From: Shewanella oncorhynchi | Lineage (GTDB): Bacteria > Pseudomonadota > Gammaproteobacteria > Enterobacterales > Shewanellaceae | Assembly: GCF_012584455.1 (NCBI RefSeq) | Contig: NZ_JABAEB010000005.1 | Location: 248,001-312,000, forward strand | Direction: 5' to 3' | DNA: 64,000 bases | Part shown: one piece after another, positions 8,057-18,823 of the stretch | How positions within the stretch are numbered: position 1 is the first letter of the stretch | Layout: every line of letters starts with the position of its first letter | Made by a program: the position numbers and the translations under genes | The notes under the pieces: model-generated | What the model saw: only the letters and a program-made list of their open reading frames with translations | Database searches by the model: none | Told to the model about the DNA's origin: nothing

Positions 8057-9205
8057 ATGCTACAGATTTTCCTACGCTTTTTTACCTTGGGCTTGATGAG
8101 TTTTGGCGGACCTGCGGCGCACATTGGTTATTTTCGCCAGACCTTCGTAAATGAACTCGGTTGGCTCGATGATAAGCGTTACGCCAGTCTGGTTGCCTTA
8201 AGCCAATTTATGCCGGGGCCAGGGTCGAGCCAAGTGGGTTTTGCCATTGGTTATCAAAGAGGCGGGCTTGTTGGCGCGCTTGCTGCTTTTGCCGGTTTTA
8301 CACTACCTTCCTTTATTTTGATGTACTTACTGGCGGTAACAACGTCGGCATGGCTCGCCAATCATTATGTTCAAGGGATGATTTATGGGCTTAAATTAAT
8401 GGCCGTTGTTGTGGTTGCCGATGCCGTTCTCGCCATGTTTAAACAGTTCTGCCAACGCAAATCCGCACGCCTATTAATGTTAGTCAGTGCCGCGGCAATT
8501 TTGATTGCGCCATCGATGTGGACGCAAATCCTGCTGTTACTCGGCGCTGCGACTATCGGCATCTATAAATTGAGTGCGACGCAAGATGACACCGCACCGC
8601 TTGCACCTATCAAATTGAATTATATATATTTACTGCTCTTTTTTGTGTTGCTCATCGGCAGTTTTTTTATCGTGGATTTAGGCTCTGAAGCTTGGATCTT
8701 CGGTGAGTTTTATCGCGTAGGGAGCTTAGTATTTGGTGGTGGTCATGTTGTGCTACCTCTGCTAGAAACTGCGGTGGGTGATACCATAGGTGGCGATCGT
8801 TTTCTGACAGGTTATGCCTTTGCCCAAGCAGTGCCAGGACCTATGTTTACCTTTGCGACCTTTTTAGGCGCTGAAGTGATGTTAGATAAGCCCTTCATGG
8901 GAGCTTGCATCGCAACCGCAGCCATTTTCTTACCCGGTTTTTTACTCATGCTGGTGGGGTTGAAAAGTTGGCATGCGATTGCCGCAAGACCAAAAATTGC
9001 TGGCGCGATAGCGGGAGTGAATGCCTGTGTTGTTGGCTTACTTGCTGCAGCACTTTATCAACCCGTGTTTTCTCAGGCGGTATTCTCAGGTAAAGATATG
9101 GCCTTGGTATTGCTCGGTTTTGGTGCATTAAAGTTATTTAAACCACCCATGCTACAACTGGTATTAGGCTTTAGTGTATGTGGTGTGCTGCTTAATATGC
9201 TTTGA
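8057..9205 (+). CDS. chrA: Chromate transporter ChrA (long, two-domain form)
   Basis: 382 residues from MLQIFLRFF; the frame is open 36 codons further upstream but that part is not hydrophobic in the family manner. Two homologous CHR domains: the first has SFGGPAAHIGYF and QFMPGPGSSQ, the second FGGGHVVLP and QAVPGPMFTF. About ten membrane segments. Members of the CHR superfamily expel chromate from the cytoplasm, energised by the membrane potential. No chrB-like regulator is adjacent. An ORF of 24 codons precedes it. Confidence 0.92.
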   Translation: MLQIFLRFFTLGLMSFGGPAAHIGYFRQTFVNELGWLDDKRYASLVALSQFMPGPGSSQVGFAIGYQRGGLVGALAAFAGFTLPSFILMYLLAVTTSAWLANHYVQGMIYGLKLMAVVVVADAVLAMFKQFCQRKSARLLMLVSAAAILIAPSMWTQILLLLGAATIGIYKLSATQDDTAPLAPIKLNYIYLLLFFVLLIGSFFIVDLGSEAWIFGEFYRVGSLVFGGGHVVLPLLETAVGDTIGGDRFLTGYAFAQAVPGPMFTFATFLGAEVMLDKPFMGACIATAAIFLPGFLLMLVGLKSWHAIAARPKIAGAIAGVNACVVGLLAAALYQPVFSQAVFSGKDMALVLLGFGALKLFKPPMLQLVLGFSVCGVLLNML

Positions 9206-9332
9206 ACTGAGTCGTTATTAATCGAATGTTTATTGAGCAAGATTAAGATTTTGTTACTTTAAGCGCATAGAAATACAACAATCTTAGCTATACTCCGAAG
9301 ATACAAGTTGTAATCCTTTGGAGCATTCAAGT

Positions 9333-10997
9333 ATGTCTAAGTTGAGTTTGCGCAATAAATTATTATTGCTATCGCTATTTCCTTTGATCCTCGCATTATT
9401 GGTGTTGATGTCGGTTTCTTATTATGTCGAGCAAAATGCGCTTGCCGATGAGGTGGTTACCTTTAGATCTAAGCTCGTCGGTGAACGTAAACAACAAATT
9501 AAAGAAGCTACCGAAATTGCCGCTGGTATAGTGAATTACCAATTATCGTTAAAAGAACAAGGGAATGTGAATCAAGCGCTAAGAGACATACGTTTTGGCA
9601 GTGCGGGTTATTTCTTCATGTATGACTCTCAAGGGAAAAATATTTTTCATGCCCTCATACCGAGTTTAGAAGGGCAAAATAAAATGGATATGACAGATCC
9701 TCGCGGCACTAAAATTATCGTCGGTCTGCTCGATGCCGCTAAACGTGGCGATGGTAGTTTTTCCTATTACTATCAAAAACCTAATACTAATGAACAGATT
9801 GAAAAAATCAGTTACGCCATGATGATCCCTGGTACTGACTGGATGTTAGGTACTGGGGCATATATCGATGATATTGAAGCTGTTGTTGAAGATTATCGCG
9901 AGACAGTGACTGAGCAAATGGCAGAAAAATCCTTCGCGATTTTGCTGATAGCGCTTTTCCTTACGGGTATTACTGGCTTTATTATTATGATTGCCGCCCA
10001 TCGTATGGTTGTGCCAATCAAGAATATGGCCGATAACTTAAATGATATTGCTAAGGGCGAAGGGGATTTAACCAAGCGACTTACCGTAAAAGGTGAAGAC
10101 GAAATTGCCCAACTTGGGCGCTCCTTTAACCTCTTTGTCGATAAACTTCAGCATATTATCGGCGATGTCGCGACCGCGACGGCTAAAGTAAAAACGGCAG
10201 CCAATGCGATTCATGATCAAACTAAAGTCATGTCGAGCCAGTTGGTGAGTCATAACAATGAAACCGATCAGGTGGTGACTGCAATCACTGAGATGTCCTC
10301 CACTGCGAACGAAGTGGCTAAGAATACCACTCAAGTAGCCGAAGCGACTCACGCTGCTACTGGTGATGTGGCGAATGCACAGCGCTGTGTTGATGCTTCG
10401 CTTGAGGAGATTGCGTCTTTAATGTCGCAAATCAACAATGCGGCAGGCAGTATAAAATCACTCAGCGAGCAATCACAGAAGATCAACAGCGTGCTTTCTG
10501 TCATTGGCGGTATTGCCGAGCAGACCAACCTGTTGGCATTAAACGCCGCCATCGAAGCGGCCCGTGCTGGTGAACAGGGTCGTGGATTTGCTGTGGTCGC
10601 CGATGAGGTGCGTAATTTAGCCAGTCGAACTCAAGCCAGCACGTTAGAAATCAACGAGATGTTATCGGCACTGCATAAGCTAGTGACCCAAGCCGTGAAA
10701 GCCATGGAAGAGAGTCAGCAAAGCTGTGTACGTTCGGTGGATTCTTCTCGCACGATTTCCGATAGTTTAGGTTCAGTCACTTCAGCGGTAACGGCTATTA
10801 ATGATATGAGTACCCAAATTGCGGCCGCGGCGACAGAGCAAAGCTCAGTAACCGAAGAAATTAACCGTAACGTGTATGCCATCCAAGAGATTGTAAACGA
10901 GCTGCTTCATTCCAGCGAAGATGCCGCTAGGATCAGTATGACAGTCTCGGAAGAAGGCATTAACTTGGGCAAGTTAGTGGGCCAGTTTAAGATTTAG
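9333..10997 (+). CDS. Methyl-accepting chemotaxis protein with single Cache sensor
   Basis: 554 residues from [13 protein letters not shown] lies about 11 bp upstream. TM1 about residues 11-33, a periplasmic single-Cache domain ([48 protein letters not shown]), TM2 about 195-217, HAMP ([23 protein letters not shown]) and the MA signalling hairpin with [34 protein letters not shown]. sCache_2 receptors usually sense small organic acids; ligand unknown. A 20-bp tandem duplication spans its stop codon. Confidence 0.94.
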   Translation: MSKLSLRNKLLLLSLFPLILALLVLMSVSYYVEQNALADEVVTFRSKLVGERKQQIKEATEIAAGIVNYQLSLKEQGNVNQALRDIRFGSAGYFFMYDSQGKNIFHALIPSLEGQNKMDMTDPRGTKIIVGLLDAAKRGDGSFSYYYQKPNTNEQIEKISYAMMIPGTDWMLGTGAYIDDIEAVVEDYRETVTEQMAEKSFAILLIALFLTGITGFIIMIAAHRMVVPIKNMADNLNDIAKGEGDLTKRLTVKGEDEIAQLGRSFNLFVDKLQHIIGDVATATAKVKTAANAIHDQTKVMSSQLVSHNNETDQVVTAITEMSSTANEVAKNTTQVAEATHAATGDVANAQRCVDASLEEIASLMSQINNAAGSIKSLSEQSQKINSVLSVIGGIAEQTNLLALNAAIEAARAGEQGRGFAVVADEVRNLASRTQASTLEINEMLSALHKLVTQAVKAMEESQQSCVRSVDSSRTISDSLGSVTSAVTAINDMSTQIAAAATEQSSVTEEINRNVYAIQEIVNELLHSSEDAARISMTVSEEGINLGKLVGQFKI

Positions 10998-11015
10998 TGG
11001 GACAGTTTAAGATTT
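10976..11015 (+). repeat. Tandem 20-bp duplication across the mcp stop codon
   Basis: AGTGGGCCAGTTTAAGATTT followed directly by the same 20 bases with one change (C to A). The first copy encodes the last residues and stop; the second lies just behind it. A recent slippage or short duplication event. Confidence 0.9.
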
Positions 11016-11034
11016 AATTGCAGCAATCTTGATT

Positions 11035-11063
11035 AAAACGGGAGACTTAAGGTCTCCCGTTTT
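11035..11063. terminator. Bidirectional terminator between mcp and fdh
   Basis: AAAACGGGAGAC, five-base loop, GTCTCCCGTTTT: a perfect 12-bp stem with A and T tracts on both sides, between two convergent genes. Confidence 0.9.
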
Positions 11064-11135
11064 ATTTGGCTTATTTATCTTTTTGAAGAGCACTTAATCC
11101 ATTTACTTTAGTCAATCCAGCCTAGTCAGTTCATT

Positions 11136-14100
11136 CTAATCAATTTTCTCGGCAACCCGCTCAACCCTTACCGAGCAGACCTTATATTCAGGGATAAAAG
11201 CGACAGGATCGAGTGCATTGATGGTGAGTTTATTCGCCGCAGCTTCCACAAAGTGGAAGGGCAGGAATAGTACGCCAGCTTGGGCTCTTTTCGTCACAAA
11301 GGCGTCGATTTCAATTTCACCGCGACGGGTTGTGAGTTTGATTTTATCGCCATTGCCTATGCCGAGTTGCTCGGCATCGTAGACTGATATCATTACTTTA
11401 GGCGAGCCGAGTAAGTCGAGTCCAGCCGTTTTACGGGTTAAGGTGCCTGTGTGGAACTGTTCCAGTAAACGTCCGGTCGACAGAGTGAGCGGGTACTCAC
11501 TGCAGGGCATTTCTGCGGGTAAGCGATAACTTACTGGCGTGAACTTGCCTAAGCCGCGGGTGAATTGACCTTGGTGCATGATGGGCGTTCCCGGATGGGT
11601 TTCATCTGGACATGGCCATTGAATGCCTTGGGGAATTTTACCGTCAACTCCAGTGCTTAATCGCTGCCAAGTAATGCCGCGATATTGTGGTGTCAGCTCA
11701 TTGATTTCCTGCCAAATCGCTTCTTCATTAGGGTAATCCCAAGCGGCACCCATCGCATTGGCAATGGCTTGGACAATTTGCCAATCGGGCAGGGCTTCAC
11801 CTGGCGGTAGCAGGGCCTGTTCGAGTCGCTGCACTCGTCGTTCAGTATTAGTGAAATGACCGCGTTTTTCGACAAAGGCTGCGGCGGGCAGAACCACATC
11901 GGCAAGCTCGGCGGTTTCGGTGAGGAAGATGTCCTGCACCACTAAAAAGTCGATTGCATTAAGCGCCCTAAGCACATGGGCTTGATCTGGGTCGCTTAAT
12001 ACGGGGTTTTCGCCCATTACATATAAAGCCTTGATTTTCCCTTTGGAAATATCATGCATCATATGGGTTGCGGTCACGCCAATTTCTCCCGATAACGGCG
12101 TTTGCCAATGTGCCTCGAAACGCATTCTGGCATGAATGTCGGTGACTTTTTGGTAACCACTGAAGAAGTTAGGCAGTGCGCCCATGTCACAGGCACCTTG
12201 CACATTACTTTGTCCCCGCAGTGGATTAATCCCCGCTCCTTCAACTCCAATATTGCCGCATAGAAGTTGTAGATTAGATATGGCGGTGACATTGTCGTGT
12301 CCCGTCGTGTGCTGGGTAATGCCCATAGCATAGTAGACTGCGGTTTTGTCTGCAGTACCTATGGTGCGTGCGATGCGGGCGATATCTTCGGCTTTAACAC
12401 CTGTTATCAAGGCTGCGTTTTCTAGGCTGTAATCTACTTTTTTGAGTTCAGCATAGAGAGCATCCACGCCTTCGGTGCGTGCGGCAATGTAGCTTTTATC
12501 CTGCCAGTCGTTGCGGATAATTTCCGCCATAATCGCATTGAGTAGCATGACGTCAGTGCCGGGTCTGTGGGCGACATAAAGCTGTGCACTGTCGGCAATG
12601 GCAACACGTTTAGGGTCGGCCACCATTAGTCTCGCGCCATGCAAAGCCACGGCTTGCTTAATTTTCGAGGCGATGATCGGGTGAGCACTGCTGGTGTCTG
12701 AGCCTATGATAAAAATCACATCCGATGCTTGAATGCTCGGAATGTCATTGGTCATGGCGCCACTGCCGATACTTTGCTGTAGCCCAGTGACTGTAGATGA
12801 ATGACACAGACGGGCACAATGGTCGATGTTATTGGTGCCGAGTATGCTTCTGACAAATTTTTGCAGGAGGAAGTTTTCTTCATTAGTGGCTTTTGCCGAG
12901 GCCAAACTTGCCAGTGCATTGCTGCCATATTGCTGTTTTATTTGCAGTAAATGTTCGGCCACATAGGCGATAGCTTCAGGCCAACTACTCGGCGTGAGCT
13001 GGCCATTTTTACGAATGAGTGGCGTGGTGAGGCGTTTTTCACTGTGAATAAAATCGAAGCCAAATCGCCCTTTGACGCAGAGCATGCCTTGGTTAACCAC
13101 AGACTCTTTATTGCCCTCAATATGACGGATCTGATTCGTGCTGGTATCGATTTTAAGGTCAAGCCGACAGCCTACGCCGCAATAGGTACAAATCGTTGAG
13201 GCGGTTTTGAGTGGCGTTTCATCGCCTTGGCGTTTGTCCCGCGCATCGACGAGTGCGCCTGTTGGGCAAACCTGCACACAGTTGCCGCATTGCACACATT
13301 TGCTGTCGGCCATGCTAGCGCTAAAGCCGACTCTCGGTGCACGGCGCGTGGCGGTTTCGCTTATGTCTTGCGGCAGCGCTTGATAGGAATCATGGGCAAA
13401 TTGAATCGCACAATGGCCACTCTGCAACTGGCACACATCGACGCACTTACCGCAGCTAATACAACGATTTGCATCAAATTGAATGAACGGACTCGATTTA
13501 TCGACCGAAAACTTACGCGCGCTTTGAGTGCTGAGTGACTTAGGTTCGACATGGTAGTCGGTCGCATAGTCCCTTAATTTACAATCCGTATTGGCTTGGC
13601 AGGCGCATTCGAGGCAGCGAGCAGCTTCTTGCATGGCGGCATCGGGAGCAAAGCCTAGCTCGACTTCGCCGTAATTGAGTAAACGTTGCACCGCGTTCAA
13701 TTCGGGCATGGTTAAACGGGCTTTACGTGCGACAGAGGGGTAGAGTTCGGTAGTTGGCAAGCCTTGTTTTATTGTGTTACCGACTGCTTTTGATGAATTA
13801 AATTCAGTGGCATGCAGCTCGCAACTTAGGCCTTGTTTGAGCAATTTATCTATGGCAATTGCGGCTTTATTGCCGTCGCCTATCGCGGCGACTGCGGTAG
13901 CAGGGCCGCGGCGTGCATCCCCCACCACAAAGAGTTTTTCAACCCCGGACGACATAGTGTGCTCGCAGCCAATAAAGGTATTCCAGCGGCTGAGAGCGAG
14001 TTCACCATTGCTTAAGTGGCTCGCGGGATCTTGCATAAAACTCATATCGGGAGTTTGTGATACTGCGGCTATCACAGTGTCGAAATCTTGAGTAAAGGTT

Positions 14101-15401
14101 TCACCAGTATCAACGGGAGCGCGTCTGCCAGAGGCATCGGCTTCGCCGAGTGCCATCTTAGCGAAGGTGACTGAATGGACTCTACCTTGCACATCGCTAT
14201 GGTTTTCAAGCGGATTGGTTAAAAAATGAAACTTCACCCCTTCGACTTCGGCCTCATGTACCTCGTAAGCTTCGGCGGGCATTTCTGCGCGGGTGCGACG
14301 GTAAATTAGGGTGACATCGCAACCTTCACGCACTGCTGTGCGGGCGCAATCAATAGCGGTATTGCCACCACCAATGACGGCGACTTTCTTACCTAAAACA
14401 AGTGTCTTTTCGAGACAATGATCTTTTAAGTAATCGACACCTAAGTAGCAACCCGCGAGTGTGCTGCCGGGATAATCCATAGGCACAGCTTTTTGGGCGC
14501 CAATGGCGAGACAGACGGCATCAAAATCTTCAACTAATTGATTTAAATGTATCTCGTGACCGAGACGTGTTTCTGTGTGTATGGTTAAGCCATTGCGGCA
14601 CAGGAGTGCGATCTCCTTGTCTAGTATCGCCTTAGGTAAACGATACTCAGGAATGCCATAACGTAGCCAACCACCAGCCTGTGGCATAGATTCGAATATC
14701 TCAACGCTATGGCCTTGGTTTGATAAGTAATATCCGGCACTTAACCCTGCTGGACCCGCACCGATAATCGCGACTTTTTTGCCCGTGTCGGTTTGGCGTG
14801 GCGGCACATAACTCATGCCCCCATTTTCGCCATCAGCTAAATCGAGATCGGCGGCGTGGCGTTTTAATTGACGTATGGCAATGGGCTCATCGACCAGCCC
14901 GCGGCGACATTGTGCTTCACAAAAAGCAGGGCAGACACGGCCAATGGATAGTGGCAGCGGCAAAGTTTGTTTAATGACTTTAACGGCTTCAGTATGGTTG
15001 CCTTGGGCTATGTGATACAGGTAACTCTGCACATCGACGCCCGCGGGGCATGCTTGTTGGCAGGGGGCTTCGCAATCGGCAAAATGATCGCTCAAGATCT
15101 CAGTCAGCGATTGTTTGCGTTTTTGACTTAAGAATTCAGACTGAGTTATGACTCGCATGCCGACTGTGGCGGACGTTTCACAGGCGCGTACGCAGCGCAA
15201 ACTGGCGTCAGAATTCTCAATCTGGACGACACACAAATTGCAGGCTTGCTTGTCTGCATGCTCGTGAACGCCTAATTGCTGCGAGGCTGCGCTGGGATCA
15301 CATAAGCTGGGTATTGCTATGCCAGCAGCATGCGCCACTTGCAGTAGGTTATCGGTCGGATTAACCGACAACACTTGGTCATCAATTCGAAGTTCTATCA
15401 T
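11136..15401 (-). CDS. Giant formate dehydrogenase: molybdopterin subunit fused to GltD-like flavoprotein and ferredoxin domains
   Basis: 1421 residues. Order of domains: 2Fe-2S ferredoxin (C34, C54, C57, C70); an N-terminal GltD-type cluster region (C110, C114, C118); FAD and NAD(P) Rossmann folds of the glutamate synthase small-subunit type (IIGAGPAG at 212-219, VIGGGNTA at 342-349); two 4Fe-4S ferredoxin sites (C647-C657, C702-C712); molybdopterin domain with its own cluster (CTYCGVGC at 738, C775). The residue at the active site is cysteine (C866 in ARLCHSST) where E. coli FdhF has selenocysteine. The C-terminal part is a MopB dinucleotide-binding domain. It should oxidise formate and pass electrons to NAD(P)+ in one chain, cytoplasmic because no signal is present. 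Start has AAGG at 7-bp spacing. Alternative molybdo-substrates cannot be excluded. Confidence 0.88.
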   Translation of the reverse strand: MIELRIDDQVLSVNPTDNLLQVAHAAGIAIPSLCDPSAASQQLGVHEHADKQACNLCVVQIENSDASLRCVRACETSATVGMRVITQSEFLSQKRKQSLTEILSDHFADCEAPCQQACPAGVDVQSYLYHIAQGNHTEAVKVIKQTLPLPLSIGRVCPAFCEAQCRRGLVDEPIAIRQLKRHAADLDLADGENGGMSYVPPRQTDTGKKVAIIGAGPAGLSAGYYLSNQGHSVEIFESMPQAGGWLRYGIPEYRLPKAILDKEIALLCRNGLTIHTETRLGHEIHLNQLVEDFDAVCLAIGAQKAVPMDYPGSTLAGCYLGVDYLKDHCLEKTLVLGKKVAVIGGGNTAIDCARTAVREGCDVTLIYRRTRAEMPAEAYEVHEAEVEGVKFHFLTNPLENHSDVQGRVHSVTFAKMALGEADASGRRAPVDTGETFTQDFDTVIAAVSQTPDMSFMQDPASHLSNGELALSRWNTFIGCEHTMSSGVEKLFVVGDARRGPATAVAAIGDGNKAAIAIDKLLKQGLSCELHATEFNSSKAVGNTIKQGLPTTELYPSVARKARLTMPELNAVQRLLNYGEVELGFAPDAAMQEAARCLECACQANTDCKLRDYATDYHVEPKSLSTQSARKFSVDKSSPFIQFDANRCISCGKCVDVCQLQSGHCAIQFAHDSYQALPQDISETATRRAPRVGFSASMADSKCVQCGNCVQVCPTGALVDARDKRQGDETPLKTASTICTYCGVGCRLDLKIDTSTNQIRHIEGNKESVVNQGMLCVKGRFGFDFIHSEKRLTTPLIRKNGQLTPSSWPEAIAYVAEHLLQIKQQYGSNALASLASAKATNEENFLLQKFVRSILGTNNIDHCARLCHSSTVTGLQQSIGSGAMTNDIPSIQASDVIFIIGSDTSSAHPIIASKIKQAVALHGARLMVADPKRVAIADSAQLYVAHRPGTDVMLLNAIMAEIIRNDWQDKSYIAARTEGVDALYAELKKVDYSLENAALITGVKAEDIARIARTIGTADKTAVYYAMGITQHTTGHDNVTAISNLQLLCGNIGVEGAGINPLRGQSNVQGACDMGALPNFFSGYQKVTDIHARMRFEAHWQTPLSGEIGVTATHMMHDISKGKIKALYVMGENPVLSDPDQAHVLRALNAIDFLVVQDIFLTETAELADVVLPAAAFVEKRGHFTNTERRVQRLEQALLPPGEALPDWQIVQAIANAMGAAWDYPNEEAIWQEINELTPQYRGITWQRLSTGVDGKIPQGIQWPCPDETHPGTPIMHQGQFTRGLGKFTPVSYRLPAEMPCSEYPLTLSTGRLLEQFHTGTLTRKTAGLDLLGSPKVMISVYDAEQLGIGNGDKIKLTTRRGEIEIDAFVTKRAQAGVLFLPFHFVEAAANKLTINALDPVAFIPEYKVCSVRVERVAEKID

Positions 15402-15950
15402 CCCATGGCCTTTTTATATGTAGGGTGCTTAGCTGCTATAGCGCGGGGCTGCAGGCTTAGGTTGTTTCGAGTATACCTAGACAGCTTTAGAAGACGCTTA
15501 TGGGCAAGTGAAGTTTGCTGCAAAATTGCAGCTTGAATCACAAACCCGCCCAGATTGTGCGCTGGTGAATGTTTGTTCTGATTTAGTCGTGATGGGGTTG
15601 GCGTTATCAGGCCTTTTTAGTTGTGTTTCCTTTGATATTATGGGGATTTTTTAGGCAGGAGAGCGCTTGTGTGTCAGCCATTGGCCTCGCGCATAGCACT
15701 ATCTTGGCTAAATTCTTGGCTAAATTTAAGTAAGATCACAGTCTTAACTCATTGCTTTTTGTTAGTCTCGGCTTTAGTGCTGTGGTCTTTTAGCTTGGAA
15801 AATAATCCTTGTTATCCCATTTAATGAACAGTGCACCCCTAGGTTTACCAGTCTGGTTAGGTTAAAATGCGCGGTTGCAAATACTGTTAATCACTGCCCC
15901 TTTTAGTGGAAGATCAATTAAAGCGGCCAAATAAAGAAAGTTGAAAACTC
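15402..15950. other. Intergenic region between fdh and prfB
   Basis: 549 bp between divergent genes. No gene-like frame or RNA recognised. It contains the palindrome GCTGCAAAATTGCAGC at 15517-15532 (7-bp arms, 2-bp spacer), a possible operator for the formate dehydrogenase gene. In many gammaproteobacteria recJ precedes prfB; it is absent here. Confidence 0.5.
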
Positions 15951-17049
15951 ATGTTTGAAGTTAATCCAGTAAAATTCAAAATTAAGGAGCTTGCCGAGCG
16001 CACGGAGCTTCTTAGGGGGTATCTTTGACTACGATGCCAAAAATGAGCGTCTAGAAGAAGTTACCCGTGAGCTTGAAAGTTCAGAAGTGTGGAACGACCC
16101 AGAGCGCGCCCAAGCCTTAGGCAAAGAGCGCGCCAGCCTAGAAGCTGTGGTCAAAACCATAGACGATATGGACTCAGGTCTTGAAGATGTTGAAGGCTTA
16201 CTCGAGCTGGCTATTGAAGAGGAAGACGAAGATACCTTCAATGAAACCAGTAAAGAGCTGGATTATCTCGAAAGCCGCCTTGCCGATCTTGAATTCCGTC
16301 GTATGTTCTCCGGCCCGCAAGATGCGTCAAACTGTTATTTAGACATTCAGTCTGGTAGTGGTGGTACCGAAGCCCAAGATTGGGCCAACATGGTGCTGCG
16401 TATGTACCTACGTTGGGGCGAAGCCCATGGCTTTAGCCCTGAGTTGATGGAGGTGACCGATGGTGACGTGGCCGGTATTAAAGGCGCAACCATTAAGTTT
16501 ACTGGCGAATATGCGTTCGGTTGGTTACGCACTGAGACTGGCGTGCACCGTTTAGTACGTAAGTCGCCATTCGATTCATCGGGTCGTCGTCATACATCAT
16601 TCTGCTCTGTGTTCGTTTATCCAGAAATCGATGATGATATTACGATTGATATCAACCCATCGGATCTACGTATTGATACTTACCGCGCATCGGGCGCGGG
16701 TGGTCAGCACGTTAACAAAACGGAATCGGCGATTCGTATTACCCACTTACCGACGAATACCGTTGTGCAGTGCCAGAACGACCGTTCACAGCATAAAAAT
16801 AAAGATGCTGCGATGAAGCAGCTGAAAGCAAAACTGTTTGAGTTAGAAATGCTCAAGCAAAATGCCGACAAACAGGCCGCAGAAGACGCTAAGTCTGATA
16901 TCGGCTGGGGCAGTCAAATTCGCTCTTATGTATTAGACGATGCCCGCATTAAAGACTTACGCACAGGCGTTGAAACCCGCAATACTCAAGCGGTACTCGA
17001 TGGCGATCTGGATAAGTTTATCGAAGCCAGTTTGAAATCTGGGCTGTAA
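15951..17049 (+). CDS. prfB: Peptide chain release factor 2 (programmed +1 frameshift)
   Basis: Translation starts at ATG 15951 ([20 protein letters not shown]) and meets an in-frame TGA at 16026 after codon 25; shifting +1 on CTT continues [15 protein letters not shown] to the stop at 17047. Total 365 residues, the same as E. coli RF2. The GGQ motif ([13 protein letters not shown]), and the SPF tripeptide ([10 protein letters not shown]) that reads UGA/UAA, are present. RF2 releases peptides at UAA and UGA and limits its own synthesis by ending at the UGA. lysS follows 28 bp later, as in E. coli. A naive gene call would begin at 15991 and miss the true N-terminus. Confidence 0.97.
16014..16028 (+). 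promoter_or_regulatory. RF2 autoregulatory frameshift signal
   Basis: AGGGGG (internal Shine-Dalgarno-like), three bases TAT, slippery CTT and stop TGA followed by C: the canonical release factor 2 +1 recoding site. When RF2 is scarce, the ribosome slips from CTT to TTT. Confidence 0.97.
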
Positions 17050-17077
17050 TTAATTCAAGGTATAGACGAGAAATAAG

Positions 17078-18580
17078 ATGACTGAACAAGTAATTGATGA
17101 GAACAAACTGATCGCCGAGCGCCGTGCCAAGCTAGAAAGCATCCGCCCAAATTGTAGTGCTAATGCCCATCCAAATACCTTCCGTCGCACCCATAAAGCG
17201 GCTGAATTACAAGCACAGTATGGTCAAAGCACTAAAGAAGAACTCGAAGCCTTAGGTTTTAAGACCAGCATCGCTGGCCGCATCATGGCAAAACGTGGTC
17301 CTTTCTTAGTGATCCAAGACGTGTCTGGCCGTATTCAAGCTTACGCTGAAAAAAGCGTACAAGCTGATTTGAAAGAGCGTTTTCAAGGTCTGGATATCGG
17401 TGACATCATAGGTGTAACCGGTCAGCTGCATTTGTCTGGCAAAGGCGACTTATACGTCAACATGGAACAGTACGAGTTACTGACCAAGGCGCTGCGTCCA
17501 TTGCCTGCGGACTATTATGGTCTAGCCGATCAAGAAATGCGTTACCGTCAACGTTACGTGGATCTCATCGTTAACGAAGATTCGCGCAATGCCTTCATCA
17601 TGCGTTCTAAAGTGGTTTCTGCAATTCGTAACTTCATGATCAAAAAAGAGTTCATGGAAGTTGAAACCCCTATGATGCACGTGATCCCTGGTGGTGCTTC
17701 GGCCCGTCCTTTCATCACTCATCACAACGCCTTAGACATGCCAATGTACCTGCGTATCGCGCCAGAATTATATCTGAAGCGTTTAGTGGTAGGTGGTTTT
17801 GAGCGTGTGTTTGAAATCAACCGTAACTTCCGTAACGAAGGTCTGTCGCCACGTCATAACCCAGAATTCACTATGATGGAATTCTATATGGCTTATGCTG
17901 ACTACAAAGATCTGATGGACCTTACCGAAGAAATGCTCAGCTCGATTGCTATCGAACTGCTTGGCAGTGCGCAAATGCCCTACGGTGAGCACACAGTCGA
18001 TTTCGGTGGCCCATACGCACGTTTAAGCATGTTAGAAGCGATTCAGAAGTACAATCCTGATAACGCCACTATCCAAGCTATGACCTATGAGCAAGTGAAA
18101 GATGTTGAATTCATGCGCGATTTAGCGAAAAGCTTAGGCATGAAGATTGAGAAGTTCTGGACCTGTGGTCAGCTGCTTGAAGAAATCTTCGGTGAAACTG
18201 CTGAATGGCAATTGATGCAACCAACGTTCATCACTGGCTACCCAGCGGACATTTCGCCATTGGCACGTCGTAATGATGACAACCATTTCATCACTGACCG
18301 TTTCGAATTCTTCATCGGTGGCCGCGAAGTGGCTAACGGCTTTAGCGAGCTGAACGATGCTGAAGATCAAGACAACCGCTTTAAAGCACAGGTTGACGCG
18401 AAAGATGCAGGTGACGATGAAGCTATGTTCTACGATGCAGACTATATCACTGCACTGGAACACGGTTTGCCACCCACGGCAGGTCAAGGTATTGGTATCG
18501 ACCGTTTAGTGATGTTGTTCACTAACACTCATACTATCCGTGACGTGATCCTGTTCCCTGCTATGCGCCCACAGGCGTAA
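17078..18580 (+). CDS. lysS: Lysyl-tRNA synthetase (class II)
   Basis: 500 residues. N-terminal OB-fold anticodon-binding domain ([25 protein letters not shown]), then the class II catalytic core: motif 1 region [19 protein letters not shown], motif 2 [26 protein letters not shown], motif 3 [13 protein letters not shown]. Charges tRNA-Lys in the cytoplasm. Same strand as prfB with a 28-bp gap, the conserved prfB-lysS pair. A strong hairpin lies about 120 bp downstream. Confidence 0.98.
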   Translation: MTEQVIDENKLIAERRAKLESIRPNCSANAHPNTFRRTHKAAELQAQYGQSTKEELEALGFKTSIAGRIMAKRGPFLVIQDVSGRIQAYAEKSVQADLKERFQGLDIGDIIGVTGQLHLSGKGDLYVNMEQYELLTKALRPLPADYYGLADQEMRYRQRYVDLIVNEDSRNAFIMRSKVVSAIRNFMIKKEFMEVETPMMHVIPGGASARPFITHHNALDMPMYLRIAPELYLKRLVVGGFERVFEINRNFRNEGLSPRHNPEFTMMEFYMAYADYKDLMDLTEEMLSSIAIELLGSAQMPYGEHTVDFGGPYARLSMLEAIQKYNPDNATIQAMTYEQVKDVEFMRDLAKSLGMKIEKFWTCGQLLEEIFGETAEWQLMQPTFITGYPADISPLARRNDDNHFITDRFEFFIGGREVANGFSELNDAEDQDNRFKAQVDAKDAGDDEAMFYDADYITALEHGLPPTAGQGIGIDRLVMLFTNTHTIRDVILFPAMRPQA

Positions 18581-18696
18581 TGCAGTCGAACAAGGTATTT
18601 CGGTTAGTCATTTTATCGACGATGAATGAGTGGGAATTGGCTAAACAGTAAAAGGTTTACTCATTAGCTGACAATCATAGTGATAAAATGCACCAT

Positions 18697-18723
18697 AAAA
18701 ACCAGCCATTTGGCTGGTTTTTT
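18697..18723 (+). terminator. Terminator of prfB-lysS
   Basis: ACCAGCC/GGCTGGT stem, four-base loop, preceded by A and followed by six T. Confidence 0.88.
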
Positions 18724-18823
18724 GTTTTCTAGAACTTTTTAAAAGGCGTGATTATTAAAGATACAACTGGATAAGCTATGTTGTTACAGCTGAATTTTTA
18801 TAAAAGCACAAATTAGCTATAAA

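Noticed and set aside
13774-14091. 105-codon frame on the plus strand inside the formate dehydrogenase gene
   Set aside because: A shadow of a strongly coding minus-strand gene with all its domains intact.
18134-18487. 117-codon antisense frame in lysS
   Set aside because: Shadow frame of a conserved housekeeping gene.
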